From Lycorma delicatula (Eukaryota > Arthropoda > Insecta > Hemiptera > Fulgoridae), in contig NC_134455.1 in NCBI RefSeq assembly GCF_047948215.1, positions 72,689,689 through 72,753,688 of the forward strand: 64,000 nt of DNA. The letters are read 5' to 3'. Every line of letters begins with the position of its first letter. Positions within the stretch are counted from its first letter, which is position 1. Both the position numbers and the translations under genes were made by a program. Below the pieces are notes generated by a model that saw only the letters and a list, made by a program, of their open reading frames with translations, ran no database searches and had not been told where the DNA came from. Below, one piece after another: positions 46,081 to 59,114 of the stretch.

Positions 46081-46760
46081 CAGAAAATTCTACGCTCCAA
46101 GGGAAATGCTAGTCCGGAAGAAATAGTCGACTTCATTCAATCTAGGCATCGCTAATTACCTTTCTTTAGGGCGTGAGAGGTCTAGAGATCCAAGCGCCCA
46201 ATCAAATAATACTCTTGTATCATATACCGCGGTTGTAGGACACAATATCCGTAAAGAACCCGTGGACAGATTACAGAAATATGTTTACAACATAGAGTTT
46301 CTAGTTCAGGGTAGCTACCTGGAACAAGCCGTAATGAACCAAAGTGAATGTTGGATGACAAACTTGATGTGTTTTTTGTATGAAATGATACCTCAACCGA
46401 ATCTATAAGTTATCTCAGTACATTTTTATAAGCTTTTGAATTTGTGAAGTCTTTTTGAATCACCCGGTATTTTTGAATCACCACCCTGCATAGCGACTGT
46501 CTACCACGTGCAAGCAAACTTTTATATTCATCGTACACATTATTCGTGTCTGTACTTTGATTAATATCTCCGGACTGGCACAACATAAATTCTTTGAAAA
46601 ATGGCTCAAAAATTTGTATAAAAATAAAAAATTGTTGGTATTAAATTTTGGACAAATTTAAAAAAGGAGATTGGTAGTTTTTGCCAATTTTAACTTTTGA
46701 CATTTTGTATAGTGTCGTAGAAAATTGTGCTTTAATATTATGAAGGTTATATAAAACTCC
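46081..46760. other. unassigned stretch, less AT-rich at the start
   Basis: 46081..46500 has mixed composition but no frame long enough to support a gene. It may be an unidentified element remnant. Confidence 0.35.
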
Positions 46761-46766
46761 AGATTT

Positions 46767-46970
46767 TTTCAAGATATATAGAAAAAAACATTTAGAAGTA
46801 AATTTGAATATTATTCAAATAATTTAGTTAAGAATTAATTTTTTGAGTATAATTCCAATACATTTAAAAATTATACATTGGAATTATACTCAAAAAATTA
46901 ATTATTAACTAAATTATTTGAATAATATTCAAATTTACTTCTAAATGGTTTTTTCTATATATCTTGAAAA
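46767..46970. mobile_element. near-perfect 204-bp palindrome
   Basis: The arms 46767..46859 and 46878..46970 are inverted copies with only a few mismatches across about 93 bp. They share AGAAGTAAATTTGAATATTA and TTTTTTGAGTATAATTCCAAT. The loop is about 18 bp and AT-rich. It is either a young hairpin MITE or a recent inverted duplication. No target duplication was seen. Confidence 0.85.
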
Positions 46971-46974
46971 CCTG

Positions 46975-48225
46975 TTGCCCAAGAAGGTGAAATTAGATAG
47001 ATGTAAACATATGCATCCCATCTTTGATGTGATTTTCGACTTTATTGACTAGAAGGCATCAAGTACCCATTTCTCCTTTTTTTTTTTTGTTTTGCCGAAA
47101 TATAATATCTGTAGCCTTGTTGAATAACAATTAACAACCAAGTTGGGCCACTTTTATTGAAGTAAATAATTACTCTAATAAATAAACTTAAGAACAAGAG
47201 AGTTCAATGGGACCGAAATCAAAATATCAGTATTTTTAAACTTTACTTTTCAAGATTTAAAATCTAACTATATCTAGAATTAATGTAGACGATATGCGAA
47301 CATTTAACAGTGTTTTTCAGAATTTTATTTTAATTTCTTTCACTTAAATATGTTTTGCAAGTTGTGATTATTATTATAAATGTTTTATAATAACTGATAA
47401 GCAAGGTGATCAACTAGAATCTAAAGATTTTACCAACAATTTTGATATTTTTGACACTTATACTATAAACACAGAATAATCTGTACGATAAAAAAGTAAT
47501 CTGGTCAGGAGGATCAACTGGAATCAAAGTTTTATAAAAATCTTTATTTTTTTCTCAATTATACTTTAATACTGCACTTTTTTTTTTAAAGGTAAAGTAA
47601 TTTTATTAAGGTTATTAAATAAGATTCCAAATTCTGTTACTGAACATTTATATCTTTTTCGCAATTGTACTCTAAATATTGCATTAAGGCATTTAATATT
47701 TTGTGTTGTATAACCTTTCCGCCTATTAATAATAAACATTAAAACAGTTCAAAAAACAACAAACAATGAATATTTTTTAGAGATGGAGGAATAAATTTTC
47801 AGAAATATTTTTCTAGAAATATTCGTATATAGGTTAATCTTAAAAAATTATTTTGGGTAAAATTTACTCTAATTCTAATATCCCCTTCAATAAAGGCTAA
47901 ACTAAGAAAAAAAATATTTTCAAAAAAGATTTTGTGCCTTTTAACTTTGTGATCTGTAATTCAAAAGGATTTTTGACATCCCTTGATAACGCTATTTAAT
48001 AAATATTAGAAAACTTTTGAAAAATATTTAAACAGAAGGAAGATACAGTAAAAGAAGAGAAAACATACATTATAATTTTAAGAGGTGGGGGTTGATTTTT
48101 TTTTATGTTTGGTTATTTATATATATGTTGTAAGTAACAAATTTGCTTAATAAGGTTTGCTCTAAAATGTCTCTGAATAAACTCGAAATTGGTTTTTTCT
48201 CGACATCCCCCACCTCCTCAACGAA
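46975..48225. other. AT-rich non-coding stretch
   Basis: Nothing recognised. Confidence 0.45.
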
Positions 48226-48229
48226 TTTT

Positions 48230-48560
48230 TTTAAAAATTTATTATGATTAATACCCAATATATAGAAATATTTGAGTCAGTTTTAAGAATATCGGTTTGG
48301 TCAATCCTGAGATATAAGGCCAAAAGCCTTAATCTATGTTCGTATGTGCATACATATGCACATACAGATATGCAGATATGTGCATAATATCTGCATTCAT
48401 ACGCATATAGATTTTCCTTTTTTTTAAATTGGATGAACTAGTTAGACACTGAACCCTAAACGAAAAGATCTGTAAAAAAACTCGATACTTCAATATTGAC
48501 ATGATCACCATACTTTCCCCTTTAATATAGTCTTCTATATTTGCCGGGAAAGTAAAACCC
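48230..48560 (+). repeat. decayed dispersed repeat, second copy
   Basis: Shares the ATCGGT..GAGATATAAGG and GAAAAACTCGATA-like blocks, and a CTTTCCC..GGGAAA end, with 28846..29120. It is strongly diverged. Confidence 0.4.
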
Positions 48561-48564
48561 TATG

Positions 48565-49580
48565 GCCTATTTGAAGTAAAAATTTGACGAAGCCAAAACC
48601 GGGAATTTTATCAACGCTTTCCTCGCTTTTTAAAGATATTTTGTAGAAATTAACTGGGGATCAACATTCTAAAGTATATTTTAGCATTTAAGCGAATGAA
48701 GTTCTTGATCAAGGTTAATACATTCTTCTAATATCCTAAGGTCAGGTTTATAAAGTCTATAAAATTGCTTTATTTTCATTTTTCCATGTGCTGGTAATAT
48801 TTTTTGGCATATAGTCAATTAATTAAGTATTTTATAATGGATTTTATTTAATATTATCTTTTTTTTTCAGGTCCAATATCACACCCTACGTTAATTTTAA
48901 TAATATTGTTAGTCATCTCAGTTTTTAAATGAAAAACAAAACTGGTTTCCGTTGTTGACATATAGATTTTATATTCTCTCATGATTTTGTTAAACGTTTG
49001 AATAATTTTTTCTTCGTCGGAACAAATCTGCAGAAGACAATAGTTAAAAACAAAATCAAGTGGTAATAATGATGATAAACCGTAACACAATGACAGTCAT
49101 CAACGTTTCAAACATAGTACCTACTACTTATTTTATTTATTAATTTATTTATAAAAGTACATTTTTATAAAACGGAATAAAAAATTTTGTGATTTCCTTT
49201 AAATGACATTAACTGAACCTCCTGCAAATAATAAAAATCGTGCACGTACTCGAAAAAAAAATTCTCTTCCCGTAGATGGTGAAATTTTAAATGAAACAAT
49301 CATTTTTTTATTATTATATAAATAAATATAAGATAATTAAATACGTTAACATTTAACTCATGTATTTTATATTTTCTACTCTAAGATAGTTAAATAAAAT
49401 TGATTGTTTTTCAATAAATAATTAAGAAACTGTTGGTAAGGATGTTTCACTTACAAAACTGTATTGTTTCTGTTTATCCTTTCCTTACAAAAATATATCT
49501 TTCATAATCTTCCTGTGCAAGATTTTTGTTACACAGAAAAATCAGCGTATTATTCATTTATTTTTTTTATTTTATATATT
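48565..49580. other. AT-rich non-coding stretch
   Basis: Nothing recognised. Confidence 0.45.
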
Positions 49581-49582
49581 TA

Positions 49583-49850
49583 TGTATACCAGTTTACAGA
49601 TTAACCGCGCACTGACGTGATCTCGGCAGTACTCTGCAGATTCCAAGGCATCTACACACAGTCTGGTGTGTAATTGCAAACGTACCGGTAAATGTGTAGT
49701 CTTGAACAGACTCAGACCGACCAGTCCTGAGACGTGTAGTTAATTGAAACCCAACACCAAAGAGCACCGGTATCCACAGCTAGCATTCAAATCCATGTAA
49801 AAGCAAGCAACTATCTTCACAAGAACTAGAACCTTAGAACACTCGACTTA
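49583..49850 (-). repeat. SINE family 1 copy with a third tail
   Basis: The head is truncated; the minus-strand sequence begins at AAGTCGAGTGTTCTAAGG. The body matches the family. The tail runs through GCAATTACACACCAGACTG and CGAGATCACGTCAGTGCGC, found in no other copy here. Confidence 0.7.
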
Positions 49851-49854
49851 ATTT

Positions 49855-51165
49855 TAATTATAATTAAATTAGACCTAATTTTAATTATAAAAATATAATA
49901 TATTATAAGCTTATGTAATATAAACTGTGAACTTTATAAATAAGTAAGCTTATAAAATATAAACAACCCAAAGTACACAGAAATTAACATTAATCATGCC
50001 ATCATCTTAAAAATTACTTAAAAAAAAGATGAAGGATTCAGATAATTTTTTTTATTTAAATGAAAAATCATCACTTTTTTATGGCATTAAGATCAAGAAA
50101 TCATTTTATGAATTTATTTTTCATTTAATGATCTTTTAAGATTTGGATCATCATCTTGACTTTTTTTAAGGAAATAATTTTTTCTTTTTATGATTCGAAA
50201 ATAGATTCAAATCTTTTTTTTCTTAAAAATCAAAAAATCTTAGATATTAAAATTTTGGTTTTTCTTTGAGGTATAAAAATTAATTCATCACTCGCAATTA
50301 ATGAGATTCATCACACTGATGAATCATTGATGTGATTCATCACTCTACTAATTTAAAAAAAATATTTTTTAATCATTTTTTCTTATTGATTTTCTTTATT
50401 TTTTATTTTTTTTTTTACTTTTAAGATCATCTTAAAGATTAAATCATGGAAGATAAGCCAATCTTATCTTTTATTTTTGTCTTTGAAAGGCCATTTGTTT
50501 AGAGCTTTGCTTAGAAGCTTATTATAATTTTTTTTCTATTCTTCATTTTTTTATAATTATCACTCGCAAAAAATCAAAATTATTAAAAATGATTCTCTAC
50601 AGACTAAACACTTATAAATATTTAAGTGAGTTAATGTTTATATTAATAATGAAATATGAGTGTCTGAATATATTTATAAATGAACCATATTTAAAATGGC
50701 TACGAGTGGAATAATTCGGAGGAGTGACCGATGTGACTAATGTGTTATTAAACCAAACAATGACATCGATACTAACTGTTTGTTATGACTCATTCCTTCT
50801 AGGAAAAATAAATTTATCACACTGATATGATGTAATTAATAGTCTTTAATAATGACATCATAATTAATGTAGTCATTTCAATCATTATTTTTAATCTGGG
50901 TAACTCAGAAATCGACCTTTCTGCTTTTCATATGAATACCATCACGAGTTTAGTGTTTTATTTTATTTCTTCTCGTACTTTTTTAATACCAGTATTTTTT
51001 TTTGTGCTTCATACATACTGGTTTTTTTGTATTGTTAGTGGCTGTATAAATCATCTTAACAGTTATTGTTATATAACTTTTACATCTCAAAGGAAAAAAA
51101 TATTATTCCTTTGCTTAAAATTCATATGAATTCTACTTTGGGTGTAAAACAGGAGATCTGAACAA
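49855..51165. other. AT-rich stretch with cryptic simple sequence
   Basis: 50020..50460 is densely built from GATGAATC/GATTCATC and AAGATCATCTT-type words. No gene was seen. Confidence 0.5.
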
Positions 51166-51172
51166 GTCTTGA

Positions 51173-51391
51173 ACCCCACATATCTCCTGTAATTCCTAAA
51201 ACTTTACTAAACGTCTGGCTAAATAAGAAGCCACGAAATATGTCTTTTGTTGTTCCTGTGGCATGGAAAAAGCTTAAGATCCGATCGACGGACTGTTTAG
51301 TATCGCAAAAATTGAAGGCATCAAAAATAGATTCAAGAAATCTGTTGCATCTTCTAGTCTTAATTCATCTACAAGATCTCCATTCAGTGAA
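51173..51391 (+). pseudogene. fragment of a repeated arthropod gene family
   Basis: Seventy-two open codons read PHISPVIPKTLLNVWLNKKP, then MSFVVPVAWKKL..RSTDC. The pattern of a P-VAW motif followed by a D-C pair is shared with a widely repeated arthropod protein family. The larger relic at the right edge (from 63198) looks like a later part of the same protein. The usual second Cys motif is not seen, so this piece is decayed. The function of the family is unknown to me. Confidence 0.35.
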
Positions 51392-51394
51392 GAG

Positions 51395-53335
51395 TTAACC
51401 TGTTCCAGTTCTGCCACAAACATGAAGTTTATAAAAAATTTTGACGATAAAAAGTTCAGAAAGAAATGTTGGTGATTAAGAATGAAATGAAGAAGAAGAA
51501 AAGAATTCAGTCACAACTGTTACCAGTGGAATGAATACCTTTTCATTCTGAGTAAGGGAACGCAATACTTAACAATTATTGTTAAGAAAAAAATTTATAG
51601 TACTGGATCGTTGCTAGAATCCAAATATCCGCTCTACAAAATCAATATACATGTAGGATCCAGTTACTGTCCTACATCCAGCTCCATGTAATTGCAGTAT
51701 GGAAAATGTAGGCGAAGTGAATATGTGTGAGACACATCATCAATGCTGGTACTAGTCATGTTAAAAAAATTAATCAACTTTTCATAACTAAAAGGTAAAT
51801 ATTCCAATATATTTCAGTAGATTACTTGGCTAACTTATTTAGCGAAATTAATATAGACTACTGTTACAAAGACAGCTCTAGTAAAGTATTACTAATCAGA
51901 TGCATTACATCACCGGTATGACTGTACAAATGGCACTCTTTTCAACTATTCGCAGCTTTAAATAGCCCTAGTGTTGGTCATACGCACTACGGTATTCTGT
52001 ACTAATTCTCTCCCTCCCGCAATCTCTCACACTAGCTCTCTATCATTTCTCTCTCTCACTCTCACTCACTCAATCTCTCTCTATCTCTATCACTCTCTTT
52101 CTCTCTTTCAATAATCCATCATTTCTTATTTTTGTAAACAGTTTAATGTATTTTTCTGTGAACTGATATGAATTCTTTTATTATATATATTTTTTTATCA
52201 TTCATTTATTTATATGAATTTTTAAATTATTTTCACGAGTAAAATAGGTTATGATAGTCCTGGGAAATTAATACCTGCAAAGAAAAATCCTGTGCGTAGG
52301 TATGAGCTATTATATTATGAGCAGCAATGAAATAAGACAATTTAAAAAAAATATATTATAATATATTAAATGTAGACAGTAGAAAATAACCCTTCAGCCA
52401 AAAAGCAGGATCAGTATTGACTAAATAAACAAATTATAATTTTACCATATAAGTAAATTTATACTAATTATAAATACATATTAAATATATAATTACAGAG
52501 AGCGTACCTGGTAACTTTGTTACATCAAAATAGATTATGCAGAACCGAAGACTACCTAATTTTTTTAATTAAATAGAAAATTAGACTGGTTAGTAGACAT
52601 AATACATTCATCCATATTTTTTGTGACCTTCTTGGTGAGATTCCCGTTTATAAAATGATGATGAACATCACTGATTAATTTATCAAAGATATACTACAAT
52701 TGTTTTCTACGTACATTTAAAGCAGTTCGAATATTTACAAAAGAATTAGATAACGGTCGTAGACTGTAATATGGATCACGGCGGATAAATGAACATCTTT
52801 TTTTATTTATATATAGCAGTAGATTCTTGATATACAGAATGTTTCTAAAATGGTGGGCTGGATATACTTTTTCGGATTCTACTTATAATCTACAAAAATT
52901 ATCATTCGGAAAAATGGCAGTTGCTCCATCATTCTGCCCCTGTCATCTATTTTGTTATTTTTATATGAAAATTTATATCTTACAGTAAGACAGACTGAGC
53001 TCATGCAAAGTAAATTTACCTGCATATTCCGACGCCTTTTAATTTTTTTTGTTTTATTACATTTAAATATTTAAGTTTACGACTAAGTTATGACGATCCC
53101 ATCTTAAGTGCGAGTCAATTTTAACACGTAGAGATTTTACATATGAGACTATTTTCTAATTTCGAGCACCGACACGATGGAGTTGTTAGAGTATCGAAAT
53201 TTGATAACAGCACAGTTAAATTATCAAAGTTAGTTGGTTGATCAAACCTGATAGAGGAAAAGTCATAAATATACTTTCTTTTTGTATTAAGTGTCAATAT
53301 ATGCTGTGTAAACCAAAATTTAAAGGTACCAAGGC
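51395..53335. other. AT-rich stretch with CT-rich simple sequence
   Basis: CT-rich low-complexity sequence lies at 52007..52110. No gene was recognised. Confidence 0.5.
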
Positions 53336-53336
53336 C

Positions 53337-53614
53337 ACAAAAATTGTTAATGGTATTAACCCACCGGGTCGGTCTAGTGGTGAACTCATCATCGCAAATC
53401 TAAGGTTCATCTAATTCTAACATTCAAATCCTAGTAAATGTAATTACTTCTACACGGATTTGAATATTAGATCGTGGATATTGGTGTTCTTTGGTGGTTA
53501 GGTTTCAATTAACCACACATCTCAGAAAGAATACACTTAATTTACATTCATACATATCATTCATTTTTTGAAGTAATACCTTACGGTGGTTTCGGAGGCT
53601 ATAAAAAAAAGAAG
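53337..53614 (+). repeat. SINE family 1 copy, tail A, with target duplications
   Basis: The head reads ACCCACCGGGTCGGTCTAGT, the body has GATCGTGGATA, and the tail has CATTCATTTTTTGAAGTAA and a final CGGAGGCTATAAAAAAAAG. GGTACCAAGGCC occurs at 53325..53336 and again at 53615..53626. Confidence 0.85.
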
Positions 53615-53629
53615 GGTACCAAGGCCCAG

Positions 53630-55440
53630 TTCAGTTATACAGAAAATAGTAAGATAGGAAAAAAATATATATATAAAAAATATAAAATCATGTTTACTAT
53701 GTGTATAAAAGATTGTTGACATTCTTGGCTAGATTGAAAATAATCTTTCAGTTTTACTTTACGATTCTATTACTCTAGTAGGTTTCATGAAAGAAAAGAA
53801 AAAAATTTAATTTAATGTCCAATTAAGTATTAAGTGTCCCCGTCTCGCCCTTTCTCTATTACTGTTAAGTTTCAATATATTTGAAGATAAATTATACGAA
53901 TTATGAAAAACCACGCTTAAAAATTTACCTTAGTTTTTCCGCGAGTTCGCTGATTATACAGTTTCAACGTTCTATAACTTTGGTTAAATATAATAAAAAA
54001 ATTTTTACATATTTAAAAAGAAAGTTGTATATCTAATCTTTTTTCCATGATCGGTTACAATAGAAGACAATTACTTTTTTGTATCTGGTATTTCAATTCT
54101 TAATAAAATTCTATCTTTGCTGTAATAACACTATTTTTGGTAAGTACATAGTTTTAAAATGGTATTTAATAAGCGGATGAAAAATTGTTCCATTAGCAGT
54201 GAAGTACAATTAAAACTCATGAGTAATTGAGCGTTAATTAGAATACAGTCGTTTCATGCATTGCGTAATAATCGCATTGAAAAGCAGGAGTATTATACTT
54301 CGTATAAGGAAACTATGCAGCAAATCAAAACAATGACTCTTGCTTTTCACTGAAAAAAAAAAAAGTTTTATCTTAAAACTATATCTTCATTTTCATCACT
54401 TCGTTTTCCTCGTGTCACGTCATCTACACGTTACTCTACGAATTATCTTCGTCAGTCTACATTCATTTACGTATGGTACATTGTCCTTTATATACTAAAA
54501 ATGAAATTGCTTTGTTCTGCTTATGAGAAGCAAGCTTTTATTCTTTTCAAACTGATGTTTAACATTTTTCCATTAGTTTTAATGGAAATTGTTTTTTATT
54601 CACAACCCTTTTTTTTATCCAATTTTTAATTGAAATTACTTTTCGAAATAAAGTTGATAAAAATTTTTATTACGGAAGAAAAATCATATCTTTTTTTAAA
54701 AACAGAAGTAGTTTTCCTTTAATGACTGAAGAAATTAAACTGATCTCTGGTAAAAAGATTTACAGTACTTAAGAACTAAAACTTACTTTACTTCTTCTTC
54801 TTTCTTTACTTCTTAATTATAATTAAAATCCAATTCTCATATAATCCTTAATAAAGCTAAAAAACGGTTGAAATGCAGTAGTAAGAACACATTTCAAAAA
54901 TAGGATACTTTTTATAAATAATTACTGTAATTCAAACTGTTTTGTATTTTGTTAGCCATAACTGATTACCCACAAAGTTTGCATTTTTTCATTTTTTACG
55001 ATATAGTACTAATTTTTTGAATTACTAGTGACGTCAATTATGAAATATCAGTGGCAGAAAGAACAAAATTTTAAAAATTCTATATGTCTAGTGATAAAAG
55101 AAACTACCGATAAAGTTACTAAATCAATCATGTATTTACATTTTGACTTGTTTATTTTTTAAGTTAAAACTCCAATAAAATGTATATTTAAAAAAATAAA
55201 GAGATTTTATATCTTTGCTGTCTAGTCCAATTTTTTAATTAATTGAACAATTAAAAATTTATTTATTGTTAAGAGAATTTTTATTTATTTTTCTTATCTT
55301 TTTTTTTAATAAAAATTTATTAAGTTTTGTTTTTAGCGAAATTACTACTAAAATAACCGTCAGAAATCTAAAATTTACTACTTACATTCTTGATACTGAA
55401 TAAACTATTATTAAAAAGATAAATATGGAATTTTTTTTTT
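53630..55440. other. AT-rich non-coding stretch
   Basis: Nothing recognised. Confidence 0.45.
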
Positions 55441-55449
55441 TTTTTATGA

Positions 55450-56320
55450 ACTTAAAGCAACAGTGGCAACAGAGTCGCAATGAAACATAACCCTCCCAGC
55501 TAACATATCTCGGTGTCACGCTTGACAGAACACTTACCTTTAAACAACATCTTGAAAAATTATCGGTTAAAGTTATAACTAAAACCAGCCTCTAGACGAG
55601 TTGACCAGAAGCTGACCAATTCGTCTTGGGGAGCTACCGCCGAAACTCTATTTTCGCCGAAATAGAATATTGTGAATATTAAGAATATTGTGCTCCTACC
55701 TAGATTAATAGCTGTCACATCAAGTTCGTCGACACATTTCTGAAACAGGCTATGCGAACCATAACTGGAACAACTCCGCTCCAGTGGCTAACATTGCTGA
55801 GTAATATCTCACTCCCCCAAAGTAGACGACTGGCAGCCCTAAGGTCACAGTTGGGTATAATGCTAACCCATCTCTATCTATTATAAATTATATAAATTTA
55901 TATGATATAAATTTTTACCCGAGACTGAAGTCTAAACATGCACCTGTAGCAGCCACCGATCGGGTCAACGACTTCAACACAAAGGATCACTGGACATCAC
56001 TATGGCAAGGTCACAACATCACTAACTTCAGTCTTGTAACAGATCCAACTCTGAGGGTGCCAGGATTTACTCTTCCCAGAAGACAGTGGTGCAACATCAA
56101 CAGGAATCGCACAGATCATGGTATCTGAAGTAAGAGCGTGACCCAATGGGGAGCTGTGGAAAACCCATGATGCGATCGATGTCAATCTGAAGAGCAAACG
56201 ATCGCCCACCTGGCCCTGCTTTGTCCAAATGCATCTTTCGAAGCTCGCTACAAGACAACCATAATCTTATTTCTGAAGCATTGGAATGGCTGACCCACTG
56301 TGACCTGTGTTTGTGATAAA
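55450..56320 (+). pseudogene. Jockey-type LINE reverse transcriptase, C-terminal relic
   Basis: The sequence reads LTYLGVTLDRTLTFKQHLEK near 55500..55560, then SSWGATAETL, EYCAPT, and QAMRTITGTTPLQWL near 55750. It continues with FSLVTDPTLRVPGFTLPRR near 56030..56080 and ends CDRCQSEEQTIAHLALLCPN near 56180..56230. This is the thumb and C-terminal domain after the reverse transcriptase core in Jockey-like non-LTR elements. The catalytic core is missing and stops interrupt the blocks, for example near 55610 and 55890, so this is a 5'-truncated, inactive copy. No A tail was located beyond 56320. Confidence 0.7.
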
Positions 56321-56324
56321 AAAA

Positions 56325-58060
56325 GTCCAGTAGACATAATATCGTTAATAACATTATTGACATAATATTGTCAAATTATTGTAAAAATGGCGATGTTTGT
56401 AAGTTCATTATGTATATTAAGATGAACGGGATTTAATATTTTTTCCTGTCATAGTTGTAGGTAACTAAAGACCCTTTTCTGCTTTTATATTATATGAGGA
56501 ACGAATTGCACAGCACTAACCTTAAAACTGTTAAAGAAATTTATTTATGCATTTTAATTAAACTATTGGAAAAATTTGATCTGGATGAAGAGAAACAAAA
56601 AATCTTATATTGAGTCACAAATAAATGTAGTAAGTCTACGAGTTTTTTCAGTAATGACATTTTCAACGATCTCACCTCTGTGTTTATAGATGTTATCTAA
56701 TATTTGTATTAAATATCTCGGTACTTTTACTAAGTTTCAACAACATGAATATTAAAGAATTACTTAAGCATGCAAGGTTTTTCGACACGTGATGTTTTCA
56801 TGCTAGCATGAATAGAAGTATTTATCCTTAAAATTTGAAATGATATTCTAATGTTATTTTAAATGCAGAAAAACTTACCTTTTTTCATGTAAGATAAGAA
56901 TTCATGCAAAAAAATTCTCTCAGCTTCCCTTACTTCGACTACGACACATAACCTTCAAGAAGTACCCCTGCTAAGGGTAAGCAACCCGGTGGAAGGTTAG
57001 GTACAATCTGAGTAGGATGCAAAAGGAATAGAAAAAACCATTCCTCTGAAGTTCAGAATACAGAGACCATAAAGAGGCAGCCTCTCCAGTGTGATGCAGA
57101 TCTCCTCCACACACCTGAATTCTAAAAAGTTTACGTAACTTGCTACTTTAACTCATAGCATGACAGGAAATTCGTCTTCATATTTTGTAGTGAAACACAA
57201 AAATTGTTACGTAGAATGTAAAAAGAAGAATCTGAGCAAGATCGAGAAGGAGCTGGTTGGTTGATGTGGAGGATGATTTTAAGATAATGAGAGTACGGGG
57301 AAGTTTCCTGAGAATTAGGATGTTTGGATTTTGAAAAATCATAACATGATTTTGACAAATGTTTTTTCAGTTATCTGTCTTTTTTCAAAAAATAATTATT
57401 TTAGTAAGGAAACGAATATTCGTAAACATTTTTGTAAAATGGTTCGGTTTTATGCTAAATCAGAAAATGTTAAAAATAATTAAACGTAATCATCACGAAG
57501 TTAATTACGTCTTATTTTAAGAATAAATTATTTTAAAATAACTGCTCTTAAGAGATTAGTATTATAATCATCTCATAATAACATTGTTGTGATCGTGTGT
57601 ACTACTAGATTGTAGACGAGGTACTACATTATAACGTAAGAATCCATTGTTACATTATTAATAACAGATATTTCTGCAATTTTTTTATTTCATTGGAAAC
57701 GGGAATAAAGTTGAGTACGCTAAAAAATATTGTAAAAAATGTTGCTTTAGCTTCTTTTATTCTCTTTTTAACAAAGGAATAACCTGACTATAGGAGGACG
57801 TGATAAGAAGGTTTATCAACGCAAGTGTAATCATAGCTTGATGTGTATGAATGAATGAAAATTATATTACAAAAAGTTTTCAAAATTTTAAAAAAATCTT
57901 GCTTTGTACTTTTTAGTCATACTTCAATCAAATTATTATCATACATTGCATGATCTTAATTAGTAGGTTAATTTGGATTTCAAAAGATAATATCATACGA
58001 TTATATTGAAATTTATAATATATCAAACAAATTTTCAATCAAACATTTACTATACAAATT
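56325..58060. other. AT-rich non-coding stretch
   Basis: Nothing recognised. Confidence 0.45.
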
Positions 58061-58069
58061 AACGAAATA

Positions 58070-58327
58070 GTGAAGTTTTTGTATTGTGAAGGCAGGGAAG
58101 ATCAAGGTCTGCTGGAAGTTGTGTCGGTAGAGATTAGCAGGCTCGACACGAGTTGCTATCGTTGGTTACGTGGCGGCCATGTGGCCGCTCAGTGCACGGG
58201 TCCTGACCGTCATGGTTACGGCGAGCCAGGACAGTTGAGAGCGGACTGTAAAGGTCCGCAAACGTGTATAGTGTGCGGACAATTACGTCACCGAACGGGG
58301 GCCCAGAATTGTGGTGGACCGGGTTAG
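58070..58327 (+). pseudogene. LINE ORF1 zinc-knuckle region
   Basis: Reads a row of three CCHC-type knuckles as found at the end of R1/SART-type LINE ORF1 proteins. The first, CYRWLRGGHVAAQC, has Trp where a Cys should be. The second, GYGEPGQLRADC, has lost its first Cys pair. The third, CIVCGQLRHRTGAQNC, is intact. The frame stops at GGPG after codon 85. The N-terminal part of ORF1 is missing. The protein would bind element RNA. Two of the three knuckles are damaged, so it is probably inactive. Confidence 0.65.
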
Positions 58328-59110
58328 AAGGTGGTGACTAGCAGCGGGGACAAAGCCAGAATGGCAATGGATATACAGAAGGAGTTAACTGATAGTCAAA
58401 AACTAAAAAAGGATGAGAGCATGACTAGGAACGAGGAACGAATGAAGTGTGATATTTGGAGTAAATTTGATTGCTTGTCCAAAAAATGTGAAATAAACTT
58501 GCTTAAGTTTCTCGTTAATGAACTACGGAAGTTGTGAAATATCGCAGAAACTTGATAAAACGGCATAAACAGAAATTACGTGAAGCTGCTGTTTCGGAAT
58601 AAGGGTCTGGTGCCCCCAATACTATCTAGAAAATAGCTATGTAGATAAGAGTTAGTGTAGAGTAGAGTTGGTGCGCCGATTGAATGAAGAGGGTATGCTG
58701 GATGATACCTTCATAGAAGGAATGCACTCAGAAGGACATCGGTTAGGTCCTTCAGACAAAAGTACCTTCAGACAAAGACTTCAAAGATGAGGCAGAAGAG
58801 AATAACCGAAGGGGGAAGGATAGCTCCCTGCGAAGTCGGCGTTTGTCCGCGCCTGCGTGGATGGGCGTCGGTAATGATGCACGGAGACTCCGGATCCCCT
58901 GAACCCAAAGACACCTTCTGAGGTCAAGAATGCTAAATTGCGGGTCTGGCCTCGGAAGGGGGAATTGGTGAGGTTTAGTCGGTAGGGCGCAGGTACACAT
59001 ACCCACTTTAATAACATCTTGCGGAACCTGTTGTGAATCCGACACTACCCCTTTGGGGGTGTACGTAAATGGTATTCCCCCACTGCATCATGAACAAAAG
59101 AAAAAAAAAA
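58070..59110 (+). mobile_element. gag-plus-3'-UTR LINE derivative
   Basis: The ORF1 end is followed directly by about 770 bp of non-coding, GC-richer sequence, with a tail ending in an A run at about 59098..59110. No endonuclease, reverse transcriptase or RNase H motif lies between. The layout is that of an internally deleted LINE that keeps an ORF1 end and a 3' end. The 5' boundary and target duplications were not found. Confidence 0.5.
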
Positions 59111-59114
59111 GAAA

